Part shown: piece after piece, positions 1-9,900 of the stretch | Layout: each line of letters opens with the position of its first letter | Position numbering within the stretch: the first letter of the stretch is position 1 | Origin: Macrostomum hystrix | Taxonomy: Eukaryota; Platyhelminthes; Macrostomidae | NCBI GenBank assembly: GCA_950097015.1 | Contig: CATNEN010000038.1 | Location: forward strand, 22,630,001-22,694,000 | Length of the DNA stretch: 64,000 bases | Reading direction: 5' to 3' | Position numbers and translations under genes: made by a program | Notes under the pieces: model-generated | Told to the model about the DNA's origin: nothing | Databases searched by the model: none | The model's input: only the letters and a program-made list of their open reading frames with translations

Positions 1-300
1 AGATCCGCTTCATTAGCAAAGCCCAGGCCATAGACAGTGCCAGAATTGGTATCGGCCCATTGTCCAAACTTTTGTGAAGTCTTCTTAAATGACATTTTCT
101 CTGTCATAATGCTGTTAATTGGCATTTTTTTACTCGGATCCTGCGCTGCGTCGTCTATGCTTAAAATTCGATATTGCTCGCGAATTCGATCGAAAAAGAA
201 TGACACCTTGATTGCCTGAGTACTGGCTGGCAACCAGGTCTTCTTTGTTCTCGGATCAATAGTGAACACATGTGCATTGCATGTGTAGATCGGGGACTCC
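1..300 (-). CDS. HOMER: Homer scaffold protein, EVH1-domain exon (partial)
   Basis: Read on the minus strand from an acceptor ending AATTAG at 301-306. The first base (300) completes a split codon, then the frame runs open to the window edge. It begins [16 protein letters not shown] and includes [24 protein letters not shown] and [12 protein letters not shown]. These match the order of the Homer N-terminal EVH1 domain, a proline-rich-ligand binding fold that links Shank, glutamate and ryanodine receptors; the QKFGQWAD and VYGLGF blocks are diagnostic of Homer among EVH1 proteins. About 99 residues are visible. The start codon would be in an upstream exon (higher coordinates), which I could not find; the rest of the gene, including the coiled coil, lies left of the window. 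Family assignment rests on recalled family sequence. The small plus-strand open frame over this exon is a shadow. Confidence 0.88.
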
Positions 301-1369
301 CTAATTATTGGAGGTTGAAGAACTTGGTACATGTCTCTCAGTTAATATTCTGCTATTATGTACACTATTTCACACTTCAGTGTGACTTCACAGTTATATA
401 CATTAACTTTGGAAAATGTTGGCATAGTCTCTTTTACCTCAATTTAAGCCTACTCAATCAAATACAAAAATATTTTAAAGCTAAATTTAATTATAATGTT
501 TGCTTCAAAACTTCTTTCAACCATAGCCAGCTAGGTTATCGTATGCAAAGAGTGAGTGATAAAAACATTTGTTAGTTAGCTAAGTTTCTTTTAAAGGCAT
601 AAAATACACTTTTAAACTGTTATAACTTTGGCAATTTCTTTCTAAGGACTATTATACTACAAAACTGACTTATTTGTTTTAACAAAGCTTATAGCTAGCT
701 AGATAAAGGGTAGGCAATTAGTACTGTAATATGTTGGTATCTTAATTAGTAAGATTATATGTTTTTTATAGTCAATGATAACAGAAAAAAGTATTACTAA
801 AAATATGAACTTTTTGTCTAAAAATACATTTTTTGAAGTATAAATTTACAGCTTTTAATAGCTTTGATTTTTATGCTTTTAAGTGTTACTTAATTTTTTC
901 AATATCTCTAGCTTTTAAGCACTTTTTACTAAGTAAAATTGCAAAAATGATCATGAAATACATTTACATAGCAAGAGACAAGCTATGAGTAATGGCTTAT
1001 CAAAATTATCCAATTTTTCTAAATAAATATCCTGATTGGGTTTGCCTGATAAAATACTTGGATACTTGAATACTTAAAACATATTTATTGATTTTAGCTT
1101 GCTACTAACAAATCAACAGAATTACTAAACAGTAATCTTAGTCTTCTCAGATCATTATTTTGATATATGTAATATAGATGCATATTAATATTGATACACC
1201 AAAATATAAGCAGTAATTGTCTAAATATTTAAGATTTGTTACAAACCAAGATTTAATGACAATATAAAGTTATAAAGTTAATGTTCATTCTTTTGCTGAT
1301 CAGCAAAATTTTTATTTCTTTTTGTTCATTATGATTCATTAGCTAGCTTATGAAACATCAAATCTTAGG
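301..1369. other. AT-rich stretch, no gene seen
   Basis: Probably the first intron or 5' flank of Homer. It is AT-rich, with stops in all frames and no tandem array. The short open frame at 270-575 has no recognisable content and mostly overlaps the antisense of the Homer exon. Confidence 0.5.
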
Positions 1370-1379
1370 CCCATAAAAA

Positions 1380-2290
1380 ATTTCTGGTCTGTTCGTCTAC
1401 TGCCATCTCATCTGCTATTAACTTGTCTTAAAAAGAATCTTTGTACAAACTTGTCTGCCATAAAGACATTAAAATCAAGTTGTCTGCTATGGCTTTTATC
1501 ATTGAAAAATGATAGACTGTATTGCCATGATGAGTTAAATAAGTGTATGCCAGGGAAGCTTGTGAAAATCTGGTTTGGTACCTGGACACTTTGTTATCTT
1601 ACAACTTTGTCATCCAGATGACAATCTGTCCAATATCTCAAAGGGTGGATAACAAAGAGACTTAGACTTGTGGACACTTTGTTATATATAAAACAATTTT
1701 TTTCAAAGTTAGAACAGAACCACCCCTCCACACATCATGTTGGTACCTGTCTTTCAACTCTTATAGTGAAATCAGTTTTTTCAAAACAAATTTCCCTCAC
1801 TTTATTCCAAACGAAGCAAGCACAAAAGTACCTCCATATCCATATCCCACCCTTCAAGTTTTCACATCTATATCAAGTTGTACATGTATGTAGAAGCATC
1901 CGTTAATTGAGTCTACCAACTACAATGCTTGGATTATTAGTAGATTATGAACTGACCAAACTTTAAAGCAAGCCAATTGGCTGGATAACAAAGTGTCCTA
2001 CCTTCAAAGAGGATGACAAAGTTGTAAGGTGACAAAGTGTCTAGGATCCTCTGGGTGTCACTGCACACAAAGCAAAAGTCTATACAAATCTGTTAATTTA
2101 GCTAAGGAACTAAAAAGATCTACTGATCTTCTATCCACATACTGGCATGTACACAGGCTTGATAGCAAGGTGTTTAATTTCTTTTTATGATAGTTAAGGC
2201 CAAGTTGACCAACTTGTCTGCTCAGAATTTCCCTTGCCAACAAATAAGGCAACTTGCAGAAAAGATGGTGGCAGAGGAAGAGACTAGAAT
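1380..2290. mobile_element. Outer non-autonomous inverted-repeat element (MITE-like), split by a nested one
   Basis: The ends are imperfect inverted repeats. The left end carries CTGGTCTGTTCGTCTACTGCC and the right end, read on the minus strand, CTAGTCTCTTCCTCTGCC; similarity continues inward. The element is flanked by a shared 10-bp direct repeat CCCATAAAAA at 1370-1379 and 2291-2300, which holds the likely 8-bp target duplication. No transposase frame is present. The exact edge is uncertain by one or two bases. A second element (1577-2049) sits inside it. Confidence 0.6.
1577..2049. mobile_element. Inner MITE-like element with GGACACTTTGT inverted termini
   Basis: The left end (from 1577) reads GGTACCTGGACACTTTGT. 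The right end, reverse-complemented from 2049, reads GGATCCTAGACACTTTGT. Both continue into a second shared block containing TTACAACTTTGTCATCC. The 8-bp flanks TCTGGTTT (1569-1576) and TCTGGGTG (2050-2057) match at six of eight positions and sit at equivalent distances from the termini, consistent with an ageing 8-bp target duplication. There is no transposase. The short frame at 1670-1906 inside it is not recognisable as a protein. Confidence 0.65.
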
Positions 2291-2300
2291 CCCATAAAAA

Positions 2301-2755
2301 TATCTTCCTTAAAACTTATATAAATAATAAGCTTTATCTCTAACTATAATTATTAGTTAGTTGCATAGAGTATGCCTTCTGAATCTATTGTCATTGCACA
2401 TCACATGCACATGATACATGTATGTCTGAACTTACCCCATGACAAGCGACTATTTAGTTAAAGTGTTCTGCTGCAAAAGTAGAGTGAAACTCTAACATAA
2501 AAAGCCGCACTGTAATCAGACCAGAAGTCTCCTTTTTTATTGGTATCGTGTTATCGTGAGATATATAGAATGTTCAATAGTATAAAAAACATATAAAACT
2601 AATTACTACAGTATCTTTTGATTTGAACCGATGCTCTGGGTTCCTCTATCTGCAGGACTGCAGCGAATGGATTAAGCAACTTATTTAAATCTTAAAGGTT
2701 TAAGCTGCTTTAGTCTGCTTTAGTGAATAGCAGTGTACTACTCAATCAGCCACAG
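2301..2755. other. Unique AT-rich flank of the retrotransposon, nothing identified
   Basis: No coding frame, inverted repeat or tandem array was seen. It ends at the retrotransposon target site, whose 4-bp duplication CACA is at 2756-2759. Confidence 0.5.
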
Positions 2756-2759
2756 CACA

Positions 2760-3228
2760 TGTAATGAAATAATTCGTCTATTTTAAATTGTTAGTAAAAT
2801 CAAAATATTTATTGTATACTGTTATTACAACTAAATTTATGCTAACCATCTTCTCATATAACCGGTATTTTCGTACGGATGTTTGTATTAATTATGTATT
2901 CAGTATTTGTTTAAACTACGCTTGACAAGTTAAATATAAAGTGACACCAGTTGCAACCGGTTTTCTGACCCGCGCGCGCGCTTCGGGATTAGCCACTAAG
3001 TTTGGATAATTAGAATATTCGAACATTAGATTATAATTAATATAACCACCTTTAACTAATCTTGCTCTATATTGTAAGCGCGTGCGTCAGCAAAGCGGCG
3101 TAATTTATATAACAGAAGTAGGCCCTATCACTAATTATATTACTAATTATATTACATTAAGCTGCAGCCCTTCAAAACGATTTACAATTCATTTTAAATG
3201 GCGACCACCGACCAATAAATTCATTACA
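2760..3228 (+). repeat. 5' LTR
   Basis: It starts TGTAATGAA and ends TTCATTACA, a perfect 9-bp terminal inverted pair. A TTATATAA box at 3105-3112 could be the core promoter. AATAAA at 3214-3219 is a candidate poly(A) signal close to the end. The 13-mer AAATGGCGACCAC at 3196-3208 recurs just outside the LTR at 3228-3240, across the primer-binding site. Confidence 0.95.
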
Positions 3229-3230
3229 AA

Positions 3231-3248
3231 TGGCGACCACGCCAGGAC
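3231..3248 (+). promoter_or_regulatory. Primer-binding site for minus-strand priming
   Basis: TGGCGACCACGCCAGGAC begins two bases after the LTR. The initial TGG pairs with the CCA end of a tRNA. The following bases could pair with an arginine-type acceptor and T-stem end; that tRNA identity is inferred from recalled tRNA sequence, not from a search. Confidence 0.7.
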
Positions 3249-3633
3249 CATACTCTAAATGTTAGACTCTGCTGGAATCTATTAGCTATTTTAATATAAT
3301 CTGGATTCATATTCATTTACTTTGTGTAGTTTTGAGTAATCTCTTCTCTGATATCGAAATTTGTTAATATCTACATACACTTTATCTGTATTTTCTGGTT
3401 ATATATTGTCTCACTAAATCTCAGTTAGTCTAGAGCTAGTCTCTTGATTGTTGGCCCTATTGCATGTTGCAACTACAGTTTAACTAGGCCTAGATCTCAT
3501 TAATGACATATTTCTCCTTTGGTATTGACCTAATAATTTATTTTGTTTCAAACTACATTTCAAACTCAAACTAGTAATATTGGTCTTAATAGGCTAAGTT
3601 AAATAAAGATCTTAGCTTTACATTTCATTTGTG

Positions 3634-4953
3634 ATGTCTCAACACTTAATGGACACAATTGAATTAAGAAATCGATCAGTTCAGAGAGCACCTGTGCCAA
3701 TTCAATCCAACCCTTGGCCAGGCCAATCTGGTGACTTCCAGTCAAACCCAAATGCAGACTATTCATTCTTTAACCCACCAGAACAAATCAATAGAACTGA
3801 ACCAACAATACAAACAAATCCTTTCCATATAGATTATGGTCATAGAGAACCATACATTCTATCATCATCTGCACAAGAAAATATGAGAGTTCAAGAGTGG
3901 ATAAACCACAATCCATCAAGAAGCACTAATCCATTTTTAGATGAAGCATCATGTATTGCCGATTCAGAGCCAACCAATGCTACCAATCCTAGCCTTTTCT
4001 TAGGCCCAGTGCCTCAAGGTTTTCAAGCACAAAAGCACACTAGCATTGAGCCTATGCCAACATCTTACCAGATTCCTCCTGTGCCTAAGCCAGCACCATT
4101 TAATGGCAAGGAAGACTTTTCTGATTTCATTGCTAGAATCGATAATTATCTTTGCAGATTCCCTAGCTTGACTGATGCTATCAAAATTCAAACACTTGTT
4201 GCTTTCTTAGGTCCAGTCTTTAGTTCTTATAGAGCCTGGTTGGCAAATGCATGTGCATCAGCAGGTATGCCTCTAGGTACACCTCTTGAACAACTGCCAA
4301 ATGCTACCTATGACTTATGTGTGCAATTTTTAAAGAGTAGACAAGGTGAGAAAACTAGTATTGTTCTTAGAAGAGAACTTCGGACCCTAACTAGGAAGCC
4401 TAATGAAACATTTGAGCAATTCTTGACAAACTTACAAAATCTAGCCATTCAAGCTTATCCAGAAAACGCCAATAGTGAAGTAGTCCAAACTATGGTGCTT
4501 GACCAATTTATTGCAGGTATTGGTGACTTAAAGGTAACAGAGTATTTGTCTAACCAATTGCACCTTGAGACACCAGAACAAGCTCTACAGCTGGCACAAC
4601 AAGTTCGAGAGACCCAGTTGCTACTTCAAAGTCAATCTACACATAGTGCACAAAGAAGCAATATAATAAGAAACACTAAGCCAATTTACCCACATATGGG
4701 AAGTCAGCAATGCAATTCAATAGACTCTCAATCCAACCACATGCAAGCAACTACTAAAACATCTGTAAATGCAAGGCCTTATCAACCAGCACTACTGAAC
4801 CAGCCACAGCGCCAACTGCACCAGAGCAGGAACCAAGGGAAATGCTATGGATGTGGTCAACATGGGCACATAAATAGGAATTGCCCAAACGCCAATCAGG
4901 CTGGATCACGGGGCAGATTCCAGCCAAGAGTGCCAACTGCCCCACCACTGTAG
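3634..4953 (+). CDS. gag: Retrotransposon Gag polyprotein
   Basis: An open frame of 439 codons from ATG 3634. The preceding GTG at 3631 is in frame, but ATG is the better start for a eukaryote. The N-terminal ~140 residues are rich in Asn, Pro and Ser. The middle (~150-340) has the helical Gag capsid character of Ty3 elements, with blocks such as PAPFNGKEDFSDFI and RRELRTLTRKPNETFEQFL. Near the C-terminus is one zinc knuckle, CYGCGQHGHINRNC (CX2CX4HX4C), which binds genomic RNA. The frame ends at TAG 4951-4953, overlapping the pol frame. Gag would assemble the virus-like particle in the cytoplasm. Confidence 0.93.
   Translation: MSQHLMDTIELRNRSVQRAPVPIQSNPWPGQSGDFQSNPNADYSFFNPPEQINRTEPTIQTNPFHIDYGHREPYILSSSAQENMRVQEWINHNPSRSTNPFLDEASCIADSEPTNATNPSLFLGPVPQGFQAQKHTSIEPMPTSYQIPPVPKPAPFNGKEDFSDFIARIDNYLCRFPSLTDAIKIQTLVAFLGPVFSSYRAWLANACASAGMPLGTPLEQLPNATYDLCVQFLKSRQGEKTSIVLRRELRTLTRKPNETFEQFLTNLQNLAIQAYPENANSEVVQTMVLDQFIAGIGDLKVTEYLSNQLHLETPEQALQLAQQVRETQLLLQSQSTHSAQRSNIIRNTKPIYPHMGSQQCNSIDSQSNHMQATTKTSVNARPYQPALLNQPQRQLHQSRNQGKCYGCGQHGHINRNCPNANQAGSRGRFQPRVPTAPPL
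4884..4943 (+). promoter_or_regulatory. Programmed -1 frameshift signal (slippery heptamer plus predicted pseudoknot)
   Basis: The heptamer CCCAAAC at 4884-4890 is phased C CCA AAC in the gag frame, the canonical X XXY YYZ layout. The -1 frame is closed by TAG at 4875-4877 and opens only 6 bases before the heptamer. Eight bases downstream, 4899-4905 (GGCTGGA) pairs with 4919-4925 (TCCAGCC). The loop bases 4910-4916 (GGGGCAG) pair with 4937-4943 (CTGCCCC). This gives an H-type pseudoknot with two perfect 7-bp stems. The frame relation and heptamer are seen directly; the fold is inferred by hand. Confidence 0.85.
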
Positions 4954-7900
4954 CTGATCACCGGAAGCAAGGAGCTAGGGAAATCCTTAATGTAAATCTT
5001 GATTTTAATAATGCTATATATGTAAATGCAATTGTAGCGTCTAAAAAAATACCTTGCCTAATAGACACAGGCTCTAGTGTCACAATCATTTCAGCTGATG
5101 TCCTTAATCAACCTAGACTAAATCTTATCAAGGCAGAAGTTCAGTTAACAGTTGCCAATGGCGAAGAATTAAAGGTTTTAGGAAAGAAAAAAGTTACCTT
5201 TTCATTTGGCCAACTCAATTTAGCACATGAAGTATATGTCTGTAGCAATATCCAGCACAATGTAATTATAGGTTTAGATTTCTTAAAGCAATTTGATGTT
5301 TCTATTCACCCAGCACAAGGTATTATTACTTTCAATGCTCATAACAAATCAATTCCAACTCGGAAAACCATGGAAGTCCCAAGGTTTCAAGTCCTTGTTG
5401 TGGCTGAAACTACAACTGTGCCACCAGGCCAGACTCTTGATATTTCTATTAAGCCAAAAATTCCTGATCAATCACTTGCTCCAGGCATTGTTGAATCAAA
5501 TCACCATGTCCCAGGTCTCTTGCTTGCCAGAGGTATTCATCTAATAAAAAATGAAGGCATGAATGTTAATGTTGTCAATAGTAATGTTAACAGAGAGTTA
5601 CTATTAAGAGCCGGTCTAGTCATTGCTAAGTTTATCCCACTAGATCAAAAAGGAAATGTGTGCATCATTGGAAGCTTAAATCCAAACCAAAGTGAAAATG
5701 AAGACATAATTAGTGAAGAGAGTAACCTAGACAATAAAACTAGTACACAGTCTAACCAAACAAAGTTTAACATATCAAAAGACTTGTCACCATCAGAAGC
5801 AAATGATGTAGAAGCAGTATTAAATCAATTTAAAGATGTATTCGCATCAGGTAGTAATTTAGGTAGAGCGAATTTGCTGAAACATAAAATCGATACAGGT
5901 GATGCGTTGCCGACCAAGGAAACACTAAGGAGATCTAACTTGACCACTATAAATGAACAGAAAAAGATTATCGATGACATGATCCAAGATAACGTCATTG
6001 TTCCATCATCATCTCCATGGGCAGCTGCAGTAGTGCTAGTTCGCAAGAAAGATGGTAACCTTAGATTTTGCATAGATTATCGAAAATTAAACAATGTTAC
6101 AAAGTCTGATGCCTATCCAATGCCTAGAGTGGACGACACTCTGGATGCTCTAGCTGGCAACATATATTTTTCAGCCATGGATATGCAGTCAGGATACTGG
6201 CAGGTCGAACTTGATGAACATGACAGTGAGAAGACAGCTTTCCTGTGCCACCATGGTCTGTACCAATTCAGGGTCATGCCATTTGGGCTGAAAAATGCCC
6301 CAGCTACGTTTCAACGGCTGATGGACCTGGTGCTGCGCGGTCTGAAGTGGGAAGCTTGTCTTGTGTATATCGATGACATCGTTGTAATGGGCAGAACATT
6401 AGACGAGCATAATTGTAATCTTGCTCAAGTCCTCCAGCGCCTCCAAAATGCAAATCTTCGCTTAAAGCCTAGCAAATGTATCTTTGCATCTAAGTCAATA
6501 AAAATTCTAGGACATAAAATAACACCCCAAGGCATTTCGGTTGATGATCAGAAGGTCAAAGCAGTCCATGATTGGCCTCGACCCCAATCAGTTAAGGATG
6601 TCCAGAGTTTCCTAGGTTTAGCCTCTTATTATAGAAGATTTATTAAAAGTTTCTCCACAATAGCAGAGCCTTTGCGCCGACTAACACTAAAAAATACACA
6701 ATTTATCTGGACTAATGAACAAGAACAAAGTTTCTGTTCGCTGAAAGACAGGTTAACTTCAGCGCCGATTCTTGCCTTGCCAGACACTTCAGATATTAAT
6801 AGTCAATTTATTTTAGATACTGATGCTAGCGGTTTCGGAGTAGGTAGTGTGCTGTCGCAGATTCAAAAAGGACAAGAGAAGGTTATCGCCTACAGCAGCC
6901 GAGCTTTGAATTCTGCAGAAAGAAATTACTGTGTGACTAGGAGGGAACTATTAGCTGTAGTCGAATCGTGCAAAAAATTCAGATCTTATCTAGCTGGTAA
7001 AAAGTTTATAATTCGCGTTGACCATGCTGCACTAACCCACTTACTAAGTTTCAAGGAGCCGACTGGACAGTTAGCACGCTGGCTTGAGTCATTACAAGAA
7101 TTTGACTTCGAAATTATCCACCGACCAGGTAAAATGCATATGAACGCTGACGCTCTGTCCAGATGTCCGCGGTTTTGTGAAGCATGTCAGCCGGACAAGC
7201 CGCGTAGAGTAGATGCTGAGTGTCAAACTAGTAACAATGAGACCTGTAATGCAGTTGTTCCATCACGTAGGAAGCAGCAACTTGTTGCGCGAACCTCGGA
7301 TGTCGAAGATATAAGTGACGAAGACTCAGTTGACACAGATATCGACGAAACATCTTTGAGAGTGTTGCAGCTAAGAGATGATGGTATTGGACCAGTTTAC
7401 AGAAAACTCGCTCAGGGAAATACGGAATTGACTGAGGAAGACAAGACAACTATGGCACCAGAGAGCATAATGTTAATGAATAAGGTTAATGGTCTATGCT
7501 TTATCAACGGCGTTATGCATCGTGTTATAGATTCAAAACCAATACTAGTGCTCCCAATAATTAAAAGACAAGAGATTATTGAAGAAATACATCAACTTGG
7601 TCATTTTGGCATAAAGAAGACTGCTGAAGCAGTTAAAGCACGATTTTATTGGCCAAAACTAATAGATGACGTCATGCTGTACACGAAAGAATGCGTCCAG
7701 TGCCAAAGAGCAAAACCAACATCCGCCTCTAAAGCTCCGCTCCGTCCTATGTCATCTGGCTTCCCGATGCAACGAGTGGCGATTGATGTCGTGAAAATAG
7801 CCACATCGCGCCAAGGCAACGACCGTCTACTTACAATTATGGATTACTTTAGCAAATGGGTCGAGCTTGTCCCGTTGCAGGACGAACGCGCAGAAACCAT

Positions 7901-8678
7901 CGCAAATGCACTTTTCATGCACTGGATAAGCCGGTTTGGAGCGCCCCACATCTTGCACTCTGATAGAGGCAAAGGCGTAGATGGCAAACTGATTAGGAAG
8001 CTCTGTAAACTACTTAACATCCAAAAGACACGCACAACAGCATTTCATCCTCAGTGTGATGGACTGGTGGAACGGTTCCACCGTACGCTTCATAATATCT
8101 TGCGTTGTTATCTTCAAAATGTTGATCCTGAGGACTGGGAGGATGCAATTCCCCATTGTCTCATGGCCTACCGAAGTTCAGTCCACGCGACTACCGGTTT
8201 CACACCGCACTATCTAATGACTGGTCGCGAGATGGTGCTGCCAGTAGACGTTGTGTACCGCGAGCCTGAGCCTAAATTAACTCCTACTACCTTTGCTGAC
8301 GCGATTAAAGAGCAACTAATTAACGCTTATGAGACAGTCAGGAAAGCCACCAAAGCTGTCCAAAGAGTTCAAAAGAGGTACTACGATAGAAATATCAAGA
8401 AGCAAAGATTCCATGAGAATGCATTGGTGTGGGTTTTTACCCCTCCTTTAGCTCTGCGACAGCGGGATTCTCGTTGGTCGCACAAGCACCATGCTCCATG
8501 GACTGGCCCATTCAGAGTAGTGCGTAAGACATCTCCAGTAAACTACGAAGTTGTCCGTCAGGTTGAAGGTAAAGATCAAGGTAAGGGGAAGATTGTCCAT
8601 GCGGGAAAGATGAAACTAATCGTCCAACCTTCGCAGAAGCTGCCGAGTCTCTGGCAAGATGATATCGAGGAAGAATAA
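4884..8678 (+). CDS. pol: Retrotransposon Pol polyprotein (protease, RT, RNase H, integrase), by -1 frameshift
   Basis: One continuous frame of about 1265 codons, reached by -1 slippage from gag; there is no suitable ATG. Counting from 4881: aspartic protease LIDTGSSVTII with the active Asp near residue 62; reverse transcriptase with VLVRKKDGNLRFCIDYRKLN, MPFGLKNAPATF and YIDD (near 496-499); RNase H with LDTDASGFGVGSVLSQ; integrase zinc domain (HQLGHFGIKKT then CVQCQ); catalytic core with IDVVKIA, HSDRGKG and LVERFHRTL, where 35 residues separate the second Asp and the Glu (D,D35E); and a C-terminal WTGPFRVV block like the GPY/F module of gypsy integrases. All catalytic motifs are present, so the element may be competent. 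It acts on element RNA and cDNA in particles and then at the chromosome. Confidence 0.95.
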   Translation, partial: PKRQSGWITGQIPAKSANCPTTVADHRKQGAREILNVNLDFNNAIYVNAIVASKKIPCLIDTGSSVTIISADVLNQPRLNLIKAEVQLTVANGEELKVLGKKKVTFSFGQLNLAHEVYVCSNIQHNVIIGLDFLKQFDVSIHPAQGIITFNAHNKSIPTRKTMEVPRFQVLVVAETTTVPPGQTLDISIKPKIPDQSLAPGIVESNHHVPGLLLARGIHLIKNEGMNVNVVNSNVNRELLLRAGLVIAKFIPLDQKGNVCIIGSLNPNQSENEDIISEESNLDNKTSTQSNQTKFNISKDLSPSEANDVEAVLNQFKDVFASGSNLGRANLLKHKIDTGDALPTKETLRRSNLTTINEQKKIIDDMIQDNVIVPSSSPWAAAVVLVRKKDGNLRFCIDYRKLNNVTKSDAYPMPRVDDTLDALAGNIYFSAMDMQSGYWQVELDEHDSEKTAFLCHHGLYQFRVMPFGLKNAPATFQRLMDLVLRGLKWEACLVYIDDIVVMGRTLDEHNCNLAQVLQRLQNANLRLKPSKCIFASKSIKILGHKITPQGISVDDQKVKAVHDWPRPQSVKDVQSFLGLASYYRRFIKSFSTIAEPLRRLTLKNTQFIWTNEQEQSFCSLKDRLTSAPILALPDTSDINSQFILDTDASGFGVGSVLSQIQKGQEKVIAYSSRALNSAERNYCVTRRELLAVVESCKKFRSYLAGKKFIIRVDHAALTHLLSFKEPTGQLARWLESLQEFDFEIIHRPGKMHMNADALSRCPRFCEACQPDKPRRVDAECQTSNNETCNAVVPSRRKQQLVARTSDVEDISDEDSVDTDIDETSLRVLQLRDDGIGPVYRKLAQGNTELTEEDKTTMAPESIMLMNKVNGLCFINGVMHRVIDSKPILVLPIIKRQEIIEEIHQLGHFGIKKTAEAVKARFYWPKLIDDVMLYTKECVQCQRAKPTSASKAPLRPMSSGFPMQRVAIDVVKIATSRQGNDRLLTIMDYFSKWVELVPLQDERAETIANALFMHWISRFGAPHILHSDRGKGVDGKLIRKLCKLLNIQKTRTTAFHPQCDGLVERFHRTLHNILRCYLQNVDPEDWEDAIPHCLMAYRSSVHATTGFTPHYLMTGREMVLPVDVVYREPEPKLTPTTFADAIKEQLINAYETVRKATKAVQRVQKRYYDRNIKKQRFHENALVWVFTPPLALRQRDSRWSHKHHAPWTGPFRVVRKTSPVNYEVVRQVEGKDQGKGKIVHAGKMKLIVQPSQKLPSLWQDDIEEE

Positions 8679-9889
8679 GTCGATCACTGCCGAAATCCTT
8701 GAAGTTTCTCTTTCCGATCCAGTATTCCAAATGACACAATAATGACACTTATTACATTAAGGGAAGCTATGCTTTACTATTATTCTAAAATTTTAGGTTA
8801 GTTTAGGTTCGAATAAAAATTTATGTCGCTATGGCCGAAATTAATGCAGATTTTGTTTCAGATGCCCGACTGTGTTGCTATAAGCTACAAGTAAACTTTT
8901 GTTTGATTGCACTTTTTAATTTTCCATGCGTATGCGTTAACATTTAAACAATATGTCGTCAATCGAATGCTTTTCGCTGCAATAAAGTTCTTTCGTTTGC
9001 TTGTATCTCGAAGTTATTTATCTTCTGTTTGCACTTCCAATATCCTTAAGTGTATCGGTTGCTTTGCAATAAAATTTACCGCCATTCGTCATCAATGCAT
9101 TTTAAAGTCCCAATATGATTAATTGTTACTCGTTACTCGTCAAAATCGTGTTTTTCAAATGTTAAGTTTTGTATATGTTTTCTTGCGTTTACACAATTTT
9201 GCGCATTTCAATGAGTTATTGTTTGTGAATGGACTTACCACTGACTATTCCCTCGTTATTGTTGATGTCGAATGAATCCAAATAGCTAGTCGACGTTTGA
9301 TCGTGTTTAAGTTTTGTCGTGATGTTCGTTATCCATTAAATGTCTATTTGTACCGTAAGAAACCTGTAGACTGTATTGATTGTATTTTTAGACTTTGTAA
9401 TTTTGTATTTTAGACTGTATCCGCGTTGTCATAGTTACTGTTATGTTTAGTAGTTTGTCGTGGTTTTCTTCTAGCCGCTGCCACAGCCAGGCATGCAGGA
9501 GGCATTGAAATGTCCTCCTTGTCATCGCCCGGCAGGTTGGTTCGGTAGAGTTTTGTGAGGCTCGCTGAGGCTTAGGGATTCGAAGCTACCCCGTCTTTTC
9601 GGTGCGTGGTGCAGCTTTCGATCGCCCAAGTTCTTGTCGGTTCTTGTTTGTCAGTTTCGCAGTCCCCGCTCCCAAGCGTACATTTTGTGCTGTTCGTCTT
9701 GTGTTGCTCGGTATCTGTTGAACGGTGTTGTCGCTTGATATCTATTGCTTCGTGTAGAATATACATTATCGAACCTTGTATTTGTACTGCTAGTAGTATG
9801 ATCGCGATATGAAGCTATGTATTGAAGTCATTGTAATGCCATATGTACGTTATTTATTGTTATTTTCAATGAGGACATTGACTTTTGTT
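8679..9889 (+). other. Non-coding internal region between pol and the 3' LTR
   Basis: About 1.2 kb with many stops in all frames. Two short overlapping frames near 9572-9812 show no recognisable envelope or accessory protein. It may be the 3' untranslated part of the element RNA. Base composition becomes more GC-rich at 9460-9780. Confidence 0.6.
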
Positions 9890-9900
9890 GAGGAGGATGA
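9890..9900 (+). promoter_or_regulatory. Polypurine tract
   Basis: GAGGAGGATGA directly abuts the 3' LTR and would prime plus-strand synthesis. It is short and has one T. Confidence 0.65.

Noticed and set aside
9572-9812. An env-like gene in the gypsy element
   Set aside because: The two frames are short, overlap on opposite strands and show no signal peptide or membrane segment.
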